DNA of 64,000 bases from CAJQHT01 sp038123275 (GTDB lineage Bacteria > Pseudomonadota > Alphaproteobacteria > Rickettsiales > UBA1997). A program made the translations under genes and the position numbers. Under the pieces are notes generated by a model. The model made no database searches and was not told where the DNA came from. It was given only the letters and a program-made list of their open reading frames with translations. Positions 44,848 through 53,169 of this stretch are shown piece by piece. The stretch is taken from contig JAYORG010000003.1 in the NCBI GenBank assembly GCA_038123275.1, positions 98,965 to 162,964 of the forward strand, written 5' to 3'. Every line of letters starts with the position of its first letter. Position 1 is the stretch's first letter.

Positions 44848-45660
44848 ATGACAATATTAAAAGGGAAAAAAGGGTTAATCATGGGTGTTGCCAATAATAG
44901 ATCAATCGCCTGGGGAATTGCACAAGAAGCTAGAAAATATGGTGCCGATTTAGCTTTTACCTACCAAGGTGAAGCTTTACAAAAAAGGGTTGAGCCATTG
45001 GCTAAATCTCTTGATTCAGATATTGTTTTACCATGTGACGTCACAGATCAAAATTCAGTTGATGAAGTTTTTAAATCTTTAGAAAAAACATGGGGAAAGC
45101 TAGACTTTCTAGTTCATGCTATTGCTTATTCTGATAAAGATGAGCTTAGAGGAAGATATGTTGATACTACAAAAGAAAATTTTCTTAATACTATGAATAT
45201 TTCTACTTATTCCTTAGTTGTAGTGACTAGAGGGGCTGAGAATTTAATGAAAAAAGCTGGTGGTGGCAGCATAATTACCTTAAGTTATTATGGAGCTGAA
45301 AAAGTTGTTCCACATTACAATGTTATGGGTGTTGCTAAAGCTGCCTTAGAATCAAGTGTTAAATATCTAGCTGTTGATCTTGGAAAAGAAAATATCAGAG
45401 TTAATGGTATTTCGGCTGGACCAGTTAAAACATTAGCAGCAAGTGGTATTGGTGACTTTAGATACATATTTAAATGGAATGAATATAACTCACCTCTTAA
45501 AAAGAATATTACCCTAGAAGAAGCTGGAGGCTCAGCGGTATTTTTACTTAGCGATCTTTCCAATGGCGTAACTGGCGAAACAATGCATGTTGATGCTGGC
45601 TATCATGTTGTTGGCATGAAAGCCATTGATGCTCCTGATATTGCTCTAATAAAAGACTAA
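44848..45660 (+). CDS. fabI: Enoyl-[ACP] reductase (NADH)
   Basis: Reduces trans-2-enoyl-ACP in each elongation round of fatty-acid synthesis. It is an atypical short-chain dehydrogenase: GLIMGVANNRSIAWGIAQ binds NADH, and the active-site pair Tyr-x6-Lys is in HYNVMGVAKAALE. The second Tyr is in LSYYGAEKVVPHY. Full length (270). A strong ribosome-binding site AAGGAG (44838-44843) sits 4 bases before the ATG. This is the triclosan/isoniazid-class target enzyme family. Confidence 0.97.
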   Translation: MTILKGKKGLIMGVANNRSIAWGIAQEARKYGADLAFTYQGEALQKRVEPLAKSLDSDIVLPCDVTDQNSVDEVFKSLEKTWGKLDFLVHAIAYSDKDELRGRYVDTTKENFLNTMNISTYSLVVVTRGAENLMKKAGGGSIITLSYYGAEKVVPHYNVMGVAKAALESSVKYLAVDLGKENIRVNGISAGPVKTLAASGIGDFRYIFKWNEYNSPLKKNITLEEAGGSAVFLLSDLSNGVTGETMHVDAGYHVVGMKAIDAPDIALIKD

Positions 45661-45671
45661 TATATTATTTG

Positions 45672-46301
45672 ATGCATTTTGGACATAATCCTTTTTTAGT
45701 AATAATATCTTCTCCATCTGGCGCTGGTAAAACTACTTTATGCAGGATGATTGTCCAAAATGATCAAAATTCTAAACTATCTATATCATCTACAACTAGA
45801 CAAAAAAGATCTAAAGAAATTGAAGGCAAAGACTACTTTTTTATTTCTAAATCACAATATCAAGATCTAGTCAATAAGGAAGAATTTTTAGAGCATGCCA
45901 AAATATTTAATAATTTTTATGGCACACCTAAAAAAAATGTAATAAATGAACTAAATAATGGCAATGATGTCCTATTTGACATTGACTGGCAAGGTGCTAG
46001 ACAAATTTTACAAAAATTTAAGAAAGAAGATGTTCTAACAATCTTTATACTCCCTCCTTCAATGAAAATATTACAAGAAAGATTAAGAAGCCGAGCTCAA
46101 GATAGCGAAGAAGTTGTTATAGCAAGAATGCAAGAAGCTAAATCAGAAGTTAGCCATTATGGTGAATATGACTTTATTCTAGTTAACGAAAATATTGACG
46201 AAACCTATCAAAAAGTTAAATCAATTATTAATTGCCACAGAATTAAAAGATCCAAACAAAATGACATCAAATCATTTGTAGCCAATCTATTAGAGAATTA
46301 A
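45672..46301 (+). CDS. gmk: Guanylate kinase
   Basis: Phosphorylates GMP/dGMP. I prefer the ATG at 45672 to a TTG one codon earlier. The P-loop is IISSPSGAGKTTLCRM, GMP-binding residues lie in SISSTTRQKRSKEIEGKDYFF, and DIDWQGARQI is the conserved catalytic-region strand. About 209 residues, full length. It lies between fabI and a DedA gene, with 1 base to the latter. Confidence 0.96.
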   Translation: MHFGHNPFLVIISSPSGAGKTTLCRMIVQNDQNSKLSISSTTRQKRSKEIEGKDYFFISKSQYQDLVNKEEFLEHAKIFNNFYGTPKKNVINELNNGNDVLFDIDWQGARQILQKFKKEDVLTIFILPPSMKILQERLRSRAQDSEEVVIARMQEAKSEVSHYGEYDFILVNENIDETYQKVKSIINCHRIKRSKQNDIKSFVANLLEN

Positions 46302-46302
46302 T

Positions 46303-46932
46303 ATGGAATTATTAATCAGCTATTTTGACCTAATATTAAACTACCTAGTAGCTTTTATTGAAAAAATTGGCTATCTGGGTATTTTCATTGGCATGTTTTT
46401 AGAAAGCAGCTTTTTTCCAATGCCAAGTGAAATAATCATGATTCCAGCCGGAGTTTCGGCCGCAACTGGCAATATGAACATCTATTTAGCAATATTAGCA
46501 GGAACTGGAGGAAGTTTATTTGGAGCTTTACTTAATTATTTCCTAGCAATTTCATTTGGTAGATCAATTTTATTTAAAATTGGTAAATATTTCTTTATGA
46601 GCCCTAATAATATTATCAAAATAGAAGAATATTTTAACAAACATGGTTCAATTTCAACTTTTATTGGACGCTTAATTCCTGGAGTTCGTCAATATATCTC
46701 CTTGCCAGCTGGAATTGCTAGAATGAATTTAATTAAATTTTCAATCTACACCACTCTTGGCGCCTTCATCTGGTGTACAATTCTAGCTTATTTAGGGTTT
46801 TTAATTGGAGAAAATCAAGATCTCATTAAAGAATGTTTACATTTCTTAATTATTATCTGCTTATTAATTTGTAGCATAGTAGGCTTTATTTATATCAAGC
46901 TTAATAAAAAAAAGAGCTTTAATATCTCTTAA
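46303..46932 (+). CDS. DedA-family membrane protein
   Basis: 209 residues with several membrane segments. DedA motifs are evident: FLESSFFPMPSEIIMIPAG near residue 33 (re-entrant loop with acidic residue) and FIGRLIPGVRQYISLPAG near residue 125 with the conserved Arg pair. DedA proteins act as undecaprenyl-phosphate or lipid flippases/scramblases in several bacteria; the specific substrate here is unknown. Coupled to gmk. Confidence 0.9.
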   Translation: MELLISYFDLILNYLVAFIEKIGYLGIFIGMFLESSFFPMPSEIIMIPAGVSAATGNMNIYLAILAGTGGSLFGALLNYFLAISFGRSILFKIGKYFFMSPNNIIKIEEYFNKHGSISTFIGRLIPGVRQYISLPAGIARMNLIKFSIYTTLGAFIWCTILAYLGFLIGENQDLIKECLHFLIIICLLICSIVGFIYIKLNKKKSFNIS

Positions 46933-46933
46933 G

Positions 46934-47873
46934 TTATGGATTTCTTACCCAAGCTGTCCAAGAATATGCTTCAAATGAAGCAGCAATATTAACTCCATTA
47001 ATTGCAAAACCTCTCTTATTTACCTCAGAATTGTTTGGAGAAAAAGACCAACTAAGATCAGAAATTTGATCTCCTGTTATTAAATATACGTTAATGTGTT
47101 GTACCAATTTGAATTACTACTGCTAGTTGATTTTTCTGGATCATGACCACTATAATTATAACCTGAATTTCTATTTATATGATGGTTATTTGAGGTTTTA
47201 TAATTAAATAATGACTCTACATCAAGGTTACCAGTGGTATAAAAATAATCAGACCAACCAATAAAAGTAGGATTACTTCCTTTTCCAATAGCAATTTGTG
47301 TATGAGCTGGAATCTGGGATGTATTAAGAGCAAATCCAGCAGCAATACCAGAAGCATGACCATAATCATCTAAAACTCCTGCAACAAAACTACCATTATC
47401 TACCATATAATCTCCTTGAATTCCTTCATTCCAATTGATCACAGGGTCAGCCTCATATTGCACAGCAACCAAGGTCCACCCCCCTCCATCTGTTGTCATA
47501 TCACAATAAACATTAATTGCATTATCTCCTTCTAATAGATAAACACCAGAAGTAGCAGAAGGGTTGTCTAATAAAATATTTGAGCAAGAACTTAAGGTAA
47601 TTGCCAATCCCATTTCAGCTTTAATACAATCTCTTAAAGTTTCTTGATAATTAATTGCCTGTAACCCATCTGTATCATCATTTATAACCATAGTTTCAAG
47701 GCTATCTGATCTTTCCTCAAAAGACACAGAGCTACCTATGCACTTAAACGAAGCTATTAATCTTTTTCCACCTAAAGTTAGCGACACAAATAAAGCAACT
47801 ACCATCAAAACTATTGACATTTCTATTAAAGAAAAAGCTCTATTTTTTTATGTTTATGTTGTTTTATAACCAA
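46934..47873 (-). pseudogene. Frameshifted prepilin-like protein with a fibrinogen-like domain
   Basis: The longest open piece is 47080-47820 (246 codons). Just upstream in the same frame the DNA reads KNRAFSLIE directly before MSIVLMVVALFVSLTL, a textbook type IV prepilin cleavage site (A^FSLIE then a hydrophobic helix), but a stop blocks it. Adding one base to a run of seven T at 47843-47849 joins it to a TTG start (47871-47873) with a Shine-Dalgarno AGGAG and a Lys-rich leader MVIKQHKHKK. The body contains CSNILLDNP, SGVYLL and YCDMTTDGGGWTLVAVQYE, the fibrinogen-like signature. Near 47085-47095 a second shift would replace the early stop by a further ~50 residues ending SFEAYSWTAWVRNP (stop at 46934). 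Two lesions argue for decay, phase variation or sequencing error. Confidence 0.75.
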
Positions 47874-47902
47874 TTAAACTCCTATATAATGCTTATGTTA
47901 TC

Positions 47903-47931
47903 ATTATATAGCAGTAGGAACCATATGTCAA
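47903..47931 (-). promoter_or_regulatory. Perfect consensus sigma-70 promoter
   Basis: On the minus strand TTGACA (47926-47931), 17 bases, TATAAT (47903-47908). Both hexamers and the spacing are exact consensus. A transcript would start near 47896, just before the AGGAG (47879-47883) and TTG start of the frameshifted prepilin-like gene. Confidence 0.85.
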
Positions 47932-47955
47932 TTTGAAGAAATTATGTGTGTACAA

Positions 47956-49593
47956 TTAAAGCATCTCACCAATTTTTTTAGAAGCTAATAACTCCCTTGC
48001 TTTTTTATACTTATCATCATGCCAAAATATAAGACATCCATTGCAACCCTTGCCACAACAACCATCTTCACCAATTCTTGGGGTTTTAGGACTAACTTCT
48101 TTTAGTTTTTTTTCTATTGAAGTTAGATATTTATCTCTTTTTTGCTCATATCTATTTTGCTTGCCCTCTCCTGTTTCCATTTTGTGAGATTGATTATGTA
48201 ACTCAATTCTATTTTTTTCAAAATCTTCTAAAAGCTTCTCTTTTCTTACTAAAGTCAAAAGTGGAAGTTTTTCTTTTATAGAAATGATATTTTCTTGATG
48301 AAATAAGTTTAAAGGAATTCTAACTTTTGGCTTTTGGCCACCATGTAATATATCTACCTTCTTGCCTGAATATTGACTTTTTTTATCTCCATGACTTGTT
48401 TGAACTAAATCAAATTCATAAATTCTAAGAAGAATAATCTCTTTTGAATTTGGCACCATAAATTCTAAGACATCGCCCTTAACTACTCTATTTTTGAATT
48501 CAACAATAATAGCATCTTGTTCATGATCAACTATTTGACCAGCAAACTCATAAAATGACGAAGATCTAGAACTATTATAATCATGAGCTAAATTAGTTAA
48601 TCTACCTTCATGAAAAGCTAGAGTATATCCACGATTAGAAATAGCTTCTAATTCATCCATATATTTATCAGCATCCCAATTTGCTTTATCATCAAAATAA
48701 TCATCAATTGCCATTCTATAAGCTCTAGCAACACTTCCGGCATAAAATTCTGTTTTATTTCTTCCTTCAACTTTAAGAGAATCTACTCCAGCCTCTAAAT
48801 AATCATTTAATTTAGGCATTAAACATAAATCTTTAGAATTAAGAATATAAGAACCATGCATATCTTCTTCAAAAGGCATTAATTGTCCTGGCCTTATTTC
48901 CTCTTCTAAAAAAAAATCGAATAGATCTTTATTTTGATCAGTAATTTCTATTTCATGTTCTGTATTATCTTTTAGCTTAATTTTTACTTTATAACCCCAA
49001 CGACAACTATGAGAACAATTTCCTTGATTAGCCCCTCTTTCTGACATAAAATTAGACAATAAACATCTACCTGAATATGTCATGCACATTGAGCCATGCA
49101 CAAAAACTTCTAATTTTATATCAGGACATTTTTCTCTAATTTCAACTAACTCTTCAAAACTAACTTCACGTGCTAACACTGCCAATGCAGCACCTTGATT
49201 TTTCCAAAAATCAACCGTTAACCAAGAACATAAATTAGCCTGAGTTGAAACATGCAATTCTAACTCTGGTGCCTCTTTTTTAACAAATTCAAAAATACCT
49301 GGATCAGAAATAATTAAACCATCTGGCTTCACCTTCTTAACAGTATCAATATATTCACAAAGCTTTGGAATGTCTTTATTGTGAGAAAATAAATTTAATG
49401 TGAGATATACTTTCTTGCCTTTTGAGTGAGCAAACTCAACCCCCTCAACTAATTCTTCTAGAGAAAATTCTGATTTAGTTCTAAGAGACATATCAGGAGT
49501 TCCACAATAAATAGCATCAGCACCATAGATAATTGCTGTTTTTAATCTATTTAAAGATCCTGCTGGTAAAAGTAATTCTGGTTTTTTAGTCAT
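47956..49593 (-). CDS. U32-family peptidase-like protein (tRNA/rRNA hydroxylation type)
   Basis: 545 residues. The N-terminus KPELLLPAGSLNRLKTAIIYGADAIYCG and the U32 signature LEVFVHGSMCMTYSGRCLLSNF followed by GNCSHSCRW are diagnostic. Family members TrhP (YegQ) and RlhA (YdcP) hydroxylate tRNA U34 or 23S rRNA C2501 rather than acting as proteases. The Cys residues in the core may hold an iron-sulfur cluster. A C-terminal Cys-rich segment (GCCGKGCNGCLIFWHDDKYKKA) is an additional probable metal site. I cannot tell TrhP from other subgroups. Its start faces the inverted-repeat element at 49633-49796. Confidence 0.87.
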   Translation of the reverse strand: MTKKPELLLPAGSLNRLKTAIIYGADAIYCGTPDMSLRTKSEFSLEELVEGVEFAHSKGKKVYLTLNLFSHNKDIPKLCEYIDTVKKVKPDGLIISDPGIFEFVKKEAPELELHVSTQANLCSWLTVDFWKNQGAALAVLAREVSFEELVEIREKCPDIKLEVFVHGSMCMTYSGRCLLSNFMSERGANQGNCSHSCRWGYKVKIKLKDNTEHEIEITDQNKDLFDFFLEEEIRPGQLMPFEEDMHGSYILNSKDLCLMPKLNDYLEAGVDSLKVEGRNKTEFYAGSVARAYRMAIDDYFDDKANWDADKYMDELEAISNRGYTLAFHEGRLTNLAHDYNSSRSSSFYEFAGQIVDHEQDAIIVEFKNRVVKGDVLEFMVPNSKEIILLRIYEFDLVQTSHGDKKSQYSGKKVDILHGGQKPKVRIPLNLFHQENIISIKEKLPLLTLVRKEKLLEDFEKNRIELHNQSHKMETGEGKQNRYEQKRDKYLTSIEKKLKEVSPKTPRIGEDGCCGKGCNGCLIFWHDDKYKKARELLASKKIGEML

Positions 49594-49632
49594 ATTTGTC
49601 TTGCTAATTTAAGCTTTTTTATTTTAAAGTGT

Positions 49633-49796
49633 TAGACACTGTTAACATATTGATTTATATTCTTATTTTAGCCTATTTTTGCTTATTTTTCATGAAAATT
49701 TTGTCAAATATATCCTGATATTAGAAAAAATTTTAATAAAAAAGCGCTAAAAACATACTAAAATAAGAATATAAATCAATATGTTAACAGTGTCTA
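49633..49796. mobile_element. MITE-like element with 39-bp perfect terminal inverted repeats
   Basis: Left arm 49633-49671 (TAGACACTGTTAACATATTG...) and right arm 49758-49796 are exact reverse complements over 39 bases, separated by 86 bases of AT-rich sequence. The inner flanks (CCTATTTTTGC versus GCGCTAAAAACAT) are weakly complementary as well. There is no coding capacity and no clear target duplication. It fills the space between the divergent U32 gene and the membrane-protein gene, so it must carry or border both promoters. Confidence 0.75.
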
Positions 49797-49824
49797 CAAT
49801 ATTATCAATTAACTTAATATTAAG

Positions 49825-50307
49825 TTGCCTGAGCAAATTAGCCATTTTATAGAAAATGCCCTACCAATAATTGGTATATTATCAGCTATTATCTTTATTT
49901 TGATACTACTTATACGCTTGGTAGTTAGAATATTGCTTTATTTTGCTGTAAAAAATTATCAAGCCTTAAAAAAAGCTGTTACTAAGAAAAAACCAAAATT
50001 AAAAAAGAACTTTATAAAAGAAGAGGATGAAAGATTTATAAAAAAAGAAGAATTTCCAAAAGCCAAGTCAGATTCCTATGAAATAATACCATCAAAAGGA
50101 CAAGAAGTTGAATTTGAAAAACCAGAAATTGTAGATATAGTAAAACCAGTTGGGTTCTGGACATCTATGGTATTAGGACAAAAATTAACCTATTTAGTTA
50201 GCTCTGCTAAATTAATGAATGACAACACCAAAAAAGGATTTTGGACTAGTATGGTAGAAGCAGAAGCCAGAGCTGCTGGTAGACAAAGAGGTAAAAGTCG
50301 CTATTAA
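49825..50307 (+). CDS. Small membrane protein with duplicated GFWTSMV motif
   Basis: I do not recognise the family. 160 residues from a TTG start at 49825; no ATG lies upstream of the membrane helix. One transmembrane helix (about residues 14-40: IIGILSAIIFILILLIRL) is followed by a Lys/Glu-rich stretch (about 50-95). The C-terminal part has two copies of GFWTSMV, at about 112 (VGFWTSMVLGQK) and about 138 (KGFWTSMVEAEARAAGRQ), ending in the basic RQRGKSRY. The duplication suggests two binding surfaces. The start codon is 29 bases from the inverted-repeat element. Confidence 0.65.
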   Translation: MPEQISHFIENALPIIGILSAIIFILILLIRLVVRILLYFAVKNYQALKKAVTKKKPKLKKNFIKEEDERFIKKEEFPKAKSDSYEIIPSKGQEVEFEKPEIVDIVKPVGFWTSMVLGQKLTYLVSSAKLMNDNTKKGFWTSMVEAEARAAGRQRGKSRY

Positions 50308-50323
50308 TTAGTAAACCTTTTAA

Positions 50324-51730
50324 CTACATATGAATTGGTCTCTTATCTACATCCAAAGCAGCTTCTTTTACTGCCTCATTATAAGATGGATGAGCATGGC
50401 AAGTTCTTGCAATATCTTCACTGCTACCACCAAACTCAATAGCCACTACAACTTCATGAATCATATTACCAGCTTCTCGCGCCACTATATGAGCTCCTAA
50501 AACGCGATCTGTTGTTGCACAAGATAATAATTTAACAAAACCCTGCTCATCACCAGTTGCTCTAGCTCTTGAATTAGCCATCATTGGGAATTTGCCTGAC
50601 TTATACTTTACTCCGGCAGCTTTTAACTCTTCTTCTGTTTTTCCAACAGATGCAACTTCTGGATGAGTATAAATAACACTTGGAATGCAATCATAATTAA
50701 TATGAGGTTTTTGACCAGCAATTAATTCAGCAGCAACGCTACCCTCATCTTCAGCTTTATGAGCCAACATCGGGCCAGTTGTAACATCACCAATTACATA
50801 AATATTATCAATATTAGTCTTAAGATGATTATTCTCGATAAAACCTCTATCATTAGTTTTAATACCAACATTTTCTAATCCTAGATTAGCTGTATTTGGC
50901 CTTCTGCCAATTGCAACCAAAACAATATCTGCATCTAATTTTTCTTTTTTACCATCTTTCACTGACTCAATTTCTAATTGAGCACCATTACCCTTCTTAT
51001 TAACAGATGTCACCTTGGTTGAAAGACGAAATTTAAAACCTTGCTTTTCTAAGATTCTTTTAAATTGCTTAGAAACTTCATTATCCATTGTTGGAGTAAT
51101 TTTATCTAAGAATTCAATAACTTCAACCTGAGCGCCAAATCTACCCCAAACAGAGGCCATTTCTAAACCAATAACACCAGCACCAATAACAGCAATTTTT
51201 TTAGGAACTTCCTTTAAGTCTAAAGCACCAGTTGAAGAAACAATAACTTTTTCATCAATTTTAACACCTGGCAAATCAGTAACCTCACTACCAGTTGCAA
51301 TAATAAAATTCTTGGCACCTATTTTACTTTTTTTACCAGACTTATCAGTAACTTCTAAAGTATTTTTATCCACAAAACTCCCTGTACCGGTAATATTAGC
51401 TACCTTATTTTTCTTTAATAGGCCAGAAATACCCTGTGTTAATCCAGAAACAATTTCATTCTTTTTATCAATTAATTTTTTGACATCAACCTTAGGAGAC
51501 CCTACGGATATTCCTAAGTCACCAAGATTATGAGCCGCATCATGAAATTTATGAGAAGCTTCAAGTAATGCTTTTGATGGAATACAGCCAACATTAAGAC
51601 AAGTACCTCCTAAAGTATCTCTCTTTTCTACACATGCAGTCTTTAAACCTAACTGTGCAGCTCTAATTGCCGCAACATATCCACCTGGCCCGCCACCAAT
51701 TACTACTACGTCAAAATTTTCTTGTGTCAT
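50324..51730 (-). CDS. lpdA: Dihydrolipoyl dehydrogenase
   Basis: E3 of 2-oxoglutarate (and pyruvate) dehydrogenase. The FAD site is VVVIGGGPGGYVAAIRAAQLG. The redox disulfide is Cys44/Cys49 in GGTCLNVGCIPSKALL. The NAD site is AVIGAGVIGLEMASVWGRFG and the C-terminal His-Glu pair is in HAHPSYNEAVKEAA. 468 residues. It is third after sucA and sucB on the minus strand, separated from sucB by a repeat element. Confidence 0.98.
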   Translation of the reverse strand: MTQENFDVVVIGGGPGGYVAAIRAAQLGLKTACVEKRDTLGGTCLNVGCIPSKALLEASHKFHDAAHNLGDLGISVGSPKVDVKKLIDKKNEIVSGLTQGISGLLKKNKVANITGTGSFVDKNTLEVTDKSGKKSKIGAKNFIIATGSEVTDLPGVKIDEKVIVSSTGALDLKEVPKKIAVIGAGVIGLEMASVWGRFGAQVEVIEFLDKITPTMDNEVSKQFKRILEKQGFKFRLSTKVTSVNKKGNGAQLEIESVKDGKKEKLDADIVLVAIGRRPNTANLGLENVGIKTNDRGFIENNHLKTNIDNIYVIGDVTTGPMLAHKAEDEGSVAAELIAGQKPHINYDCIPSVIYTHPEVASVGKTEEELKAAGVKYKSGKFPMMANSRARATGDEQGFVKLLSCATTDRVLGAHIVAREAGNMIHEVVVAIEFGGSSEDIARTCHAHPSYNEAVKEAALDVDKRPIHM

Positions 51731-51775
51731 TTTAATTATTTATTATTGTTATCATTTATTACTATCATTTATTAC

Positions 51776-51955
51776 TGTCATCCTGAATTTAGAACTTCTT
51801 AAGCATCTTTGATGTTTTAGAAGTTCTTATATGAAGGACCTCACATCAAGAAACATGGGTTAGTATTAACTTCAGTTTCTTGACATGAGTTCCATCACAT
51901 AAGAGTTTCTAAATCTCCTTTTTGGAGCTTAAGAAACTCTAAGTTCAGGATGACA
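51776..51955. repeat. Inverted pair of the GTCATNCTGAA palindromic repeat between sucB and lpdA
   Basis: The ends TGTCATCCTGAATTTAG and CTAAGTTCAGGATGACA are inverted copies with one or two mismatches. The left half reads on the plus strand (stem AACTTCT...AGAAGTT, then TTATATGAAGGACCTCACATC). The right half reads on the minus strand (stem AGTTTCTTAAGCTCC with GGAGATTTAGAAACT, then TTATGTGATGGAACTCATGTC). A central stem GTTTCTTGACATG pairs with CATCAAGAAAC. The whole could fold as a closed stem with three hairpins and may attenuate the sucAB transcript before lpdA. Confidence 0.8.
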
Positions 51956-51962
51956 AGTAATA

Positions 51963-53132
51963 TTACAAATCCAATAGAAGACGACGAGGATCTTCTAACA
52001 ATTCCTTTAATCTAACTAAGAAAGTTACGGCTTCTTTGCCATCAATAATTCTATGGTCATAAGAAAGAGCAAGATACATCATTGGTCTAACTTTAATTTC
52101 ACCATTAACAACCATTGGTCTTTCTTGAATTTTATGCATACCAAGAATACCAGACTGTGGAGGATTAATAATTGGAGTTGACATTAATGAACCATAAACT
52201 CCACCATTAGAGATGGTAAAAGTAGCGCCAGTTAAATCAGCCATAGATAATTTGCCATCTCTAGCTTTAGTTCCAAGCTCAACAATACCGCCTTCAATAC
52301 CAGCTAAGCCTAGCTTATCTGCATCTCTTAAAACAGGAACAACAAGACCTTGTGGAGATCCAACTGCAATACCAATATCGTAATAGTTTTTATAAACTAT
52401 ATTATTATCTTGAATTTCAGCATTAACCGCAGGAATTTCTTTTAAAGCATTAATTGCAGCCTTAACAAAGAAAGACATAAAGCCTAATTTAATTTCATGT
52501 TTCTTTAAAAATTGATCTTTATACTCAGATCTAAGGGCCATTACATTAGTCATATCAACTTCATTAAAAGTTGTAAGAATAGCGGCAGTATTTTGTGACT
52601 CCTTTAATCTTTGAGCAACTTTTTGACGAAGTTTAGACATTTTAACAACCTCAACTGGTTTTTCGCCAGCATTTGTCAAGGAAGAATTTCCGGGATTAGA
52701 GATGTTATTTAGCACATCACCTTTAGTAACTCTACCATCTTTGCCACTACCAGCAATTTTTGAAGTATCAATATTATTTTCAGCAGCAATTTTCTTTGGA
52801 GCTGGAGATAAAGCATCAGCAGCTTTATTAGAAGCTGGAATTGGAGCAGCCTCAACAGTTGTGTCAACTGGAGTAATTTTAACATCACCAACAGCTCCCT
52901 CTTTCATTAAGGCAACCAAATCATCAACCTGAACATCATCACCTTCAGATACCTTAACCTCTGTAATAACGCCACTTGCTGGCGCATTAACCTCTAAAGT
53001 TACCTTATCTGTTTCTAACTCAACAATAAGCTCATCAGCAACAACTGAATCACCTGCTTGCTTGTATAATTTTGCTATTTGAGCTTCACTAACCGACTCT
53101 CCAAGTGCTGGAACTTTTATTTCAATAGTCAT
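51963..53132 (-). CDS. sucB: Dihydrolipoyllysine-residue succinyltransferase (E2 of 2-oxoglutarate dehydrogenase)
   Basis: The lipoyl domain has Lys43 in ELETDKVTLEV. A Pro/Ala/Val linker leads to the peripheral-subunit-binding domain (about 108-145; AENNIDTSKIAGSGKDGRVTK). The catalytic domain ends with LSYDHRIIDGKEA, giving His360 and Asp364. 389 residues with a single lipoyl domain, as usual for alphaproteobacterial SucB. It follows sucA by 37 bases. Confidence 0.97.
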   Translation of the reverse strand: MTIEIKVPALGESVSEAQIAKLYKQAGDSVVADELIVELETDKVTLEVNAPASGVITEVKVSEGDDVQVDDLVALMKEGAVGDVKITPVDTTVEAAPIPASNKAADALSPAPKKIAAENNIDTSKIAGSGKDGRVTKGDVLNNISNPGNSSLTNAGEKPVEVVKMSKLRQKVAQRLKESQNTAAILTTFNEVDMTNVMALRSEYKDQFLKKHEIKLGFMSFFVKAAINALKEIPAVNAEIQDNNIVYKNYYDIGIAVGSPQGLVVPVLRDADKLGLAGIEGGIVELGTKARDGKLSMADLTGATFTISNGGVYGSLMSTPIINPPQSGILGMHKIQERPMVVNGEIKVRPMMYLALSYDHRIIDGKEAVTFLVRLKELLEDPRRLLLDL

Positions 53133-53169
53133 TTTTCTAATTTTTATTAATAATATTTATTTACTTAAA

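Noticed and set aside
47956..49593. Collagenase-type protease annotation for the U32 protein
   Set aside because: U32 proteins with this signature that have been studied (TrhP, RlhA) act in RNA hydroxylation. Nothing in the sequence shows a protease active site.
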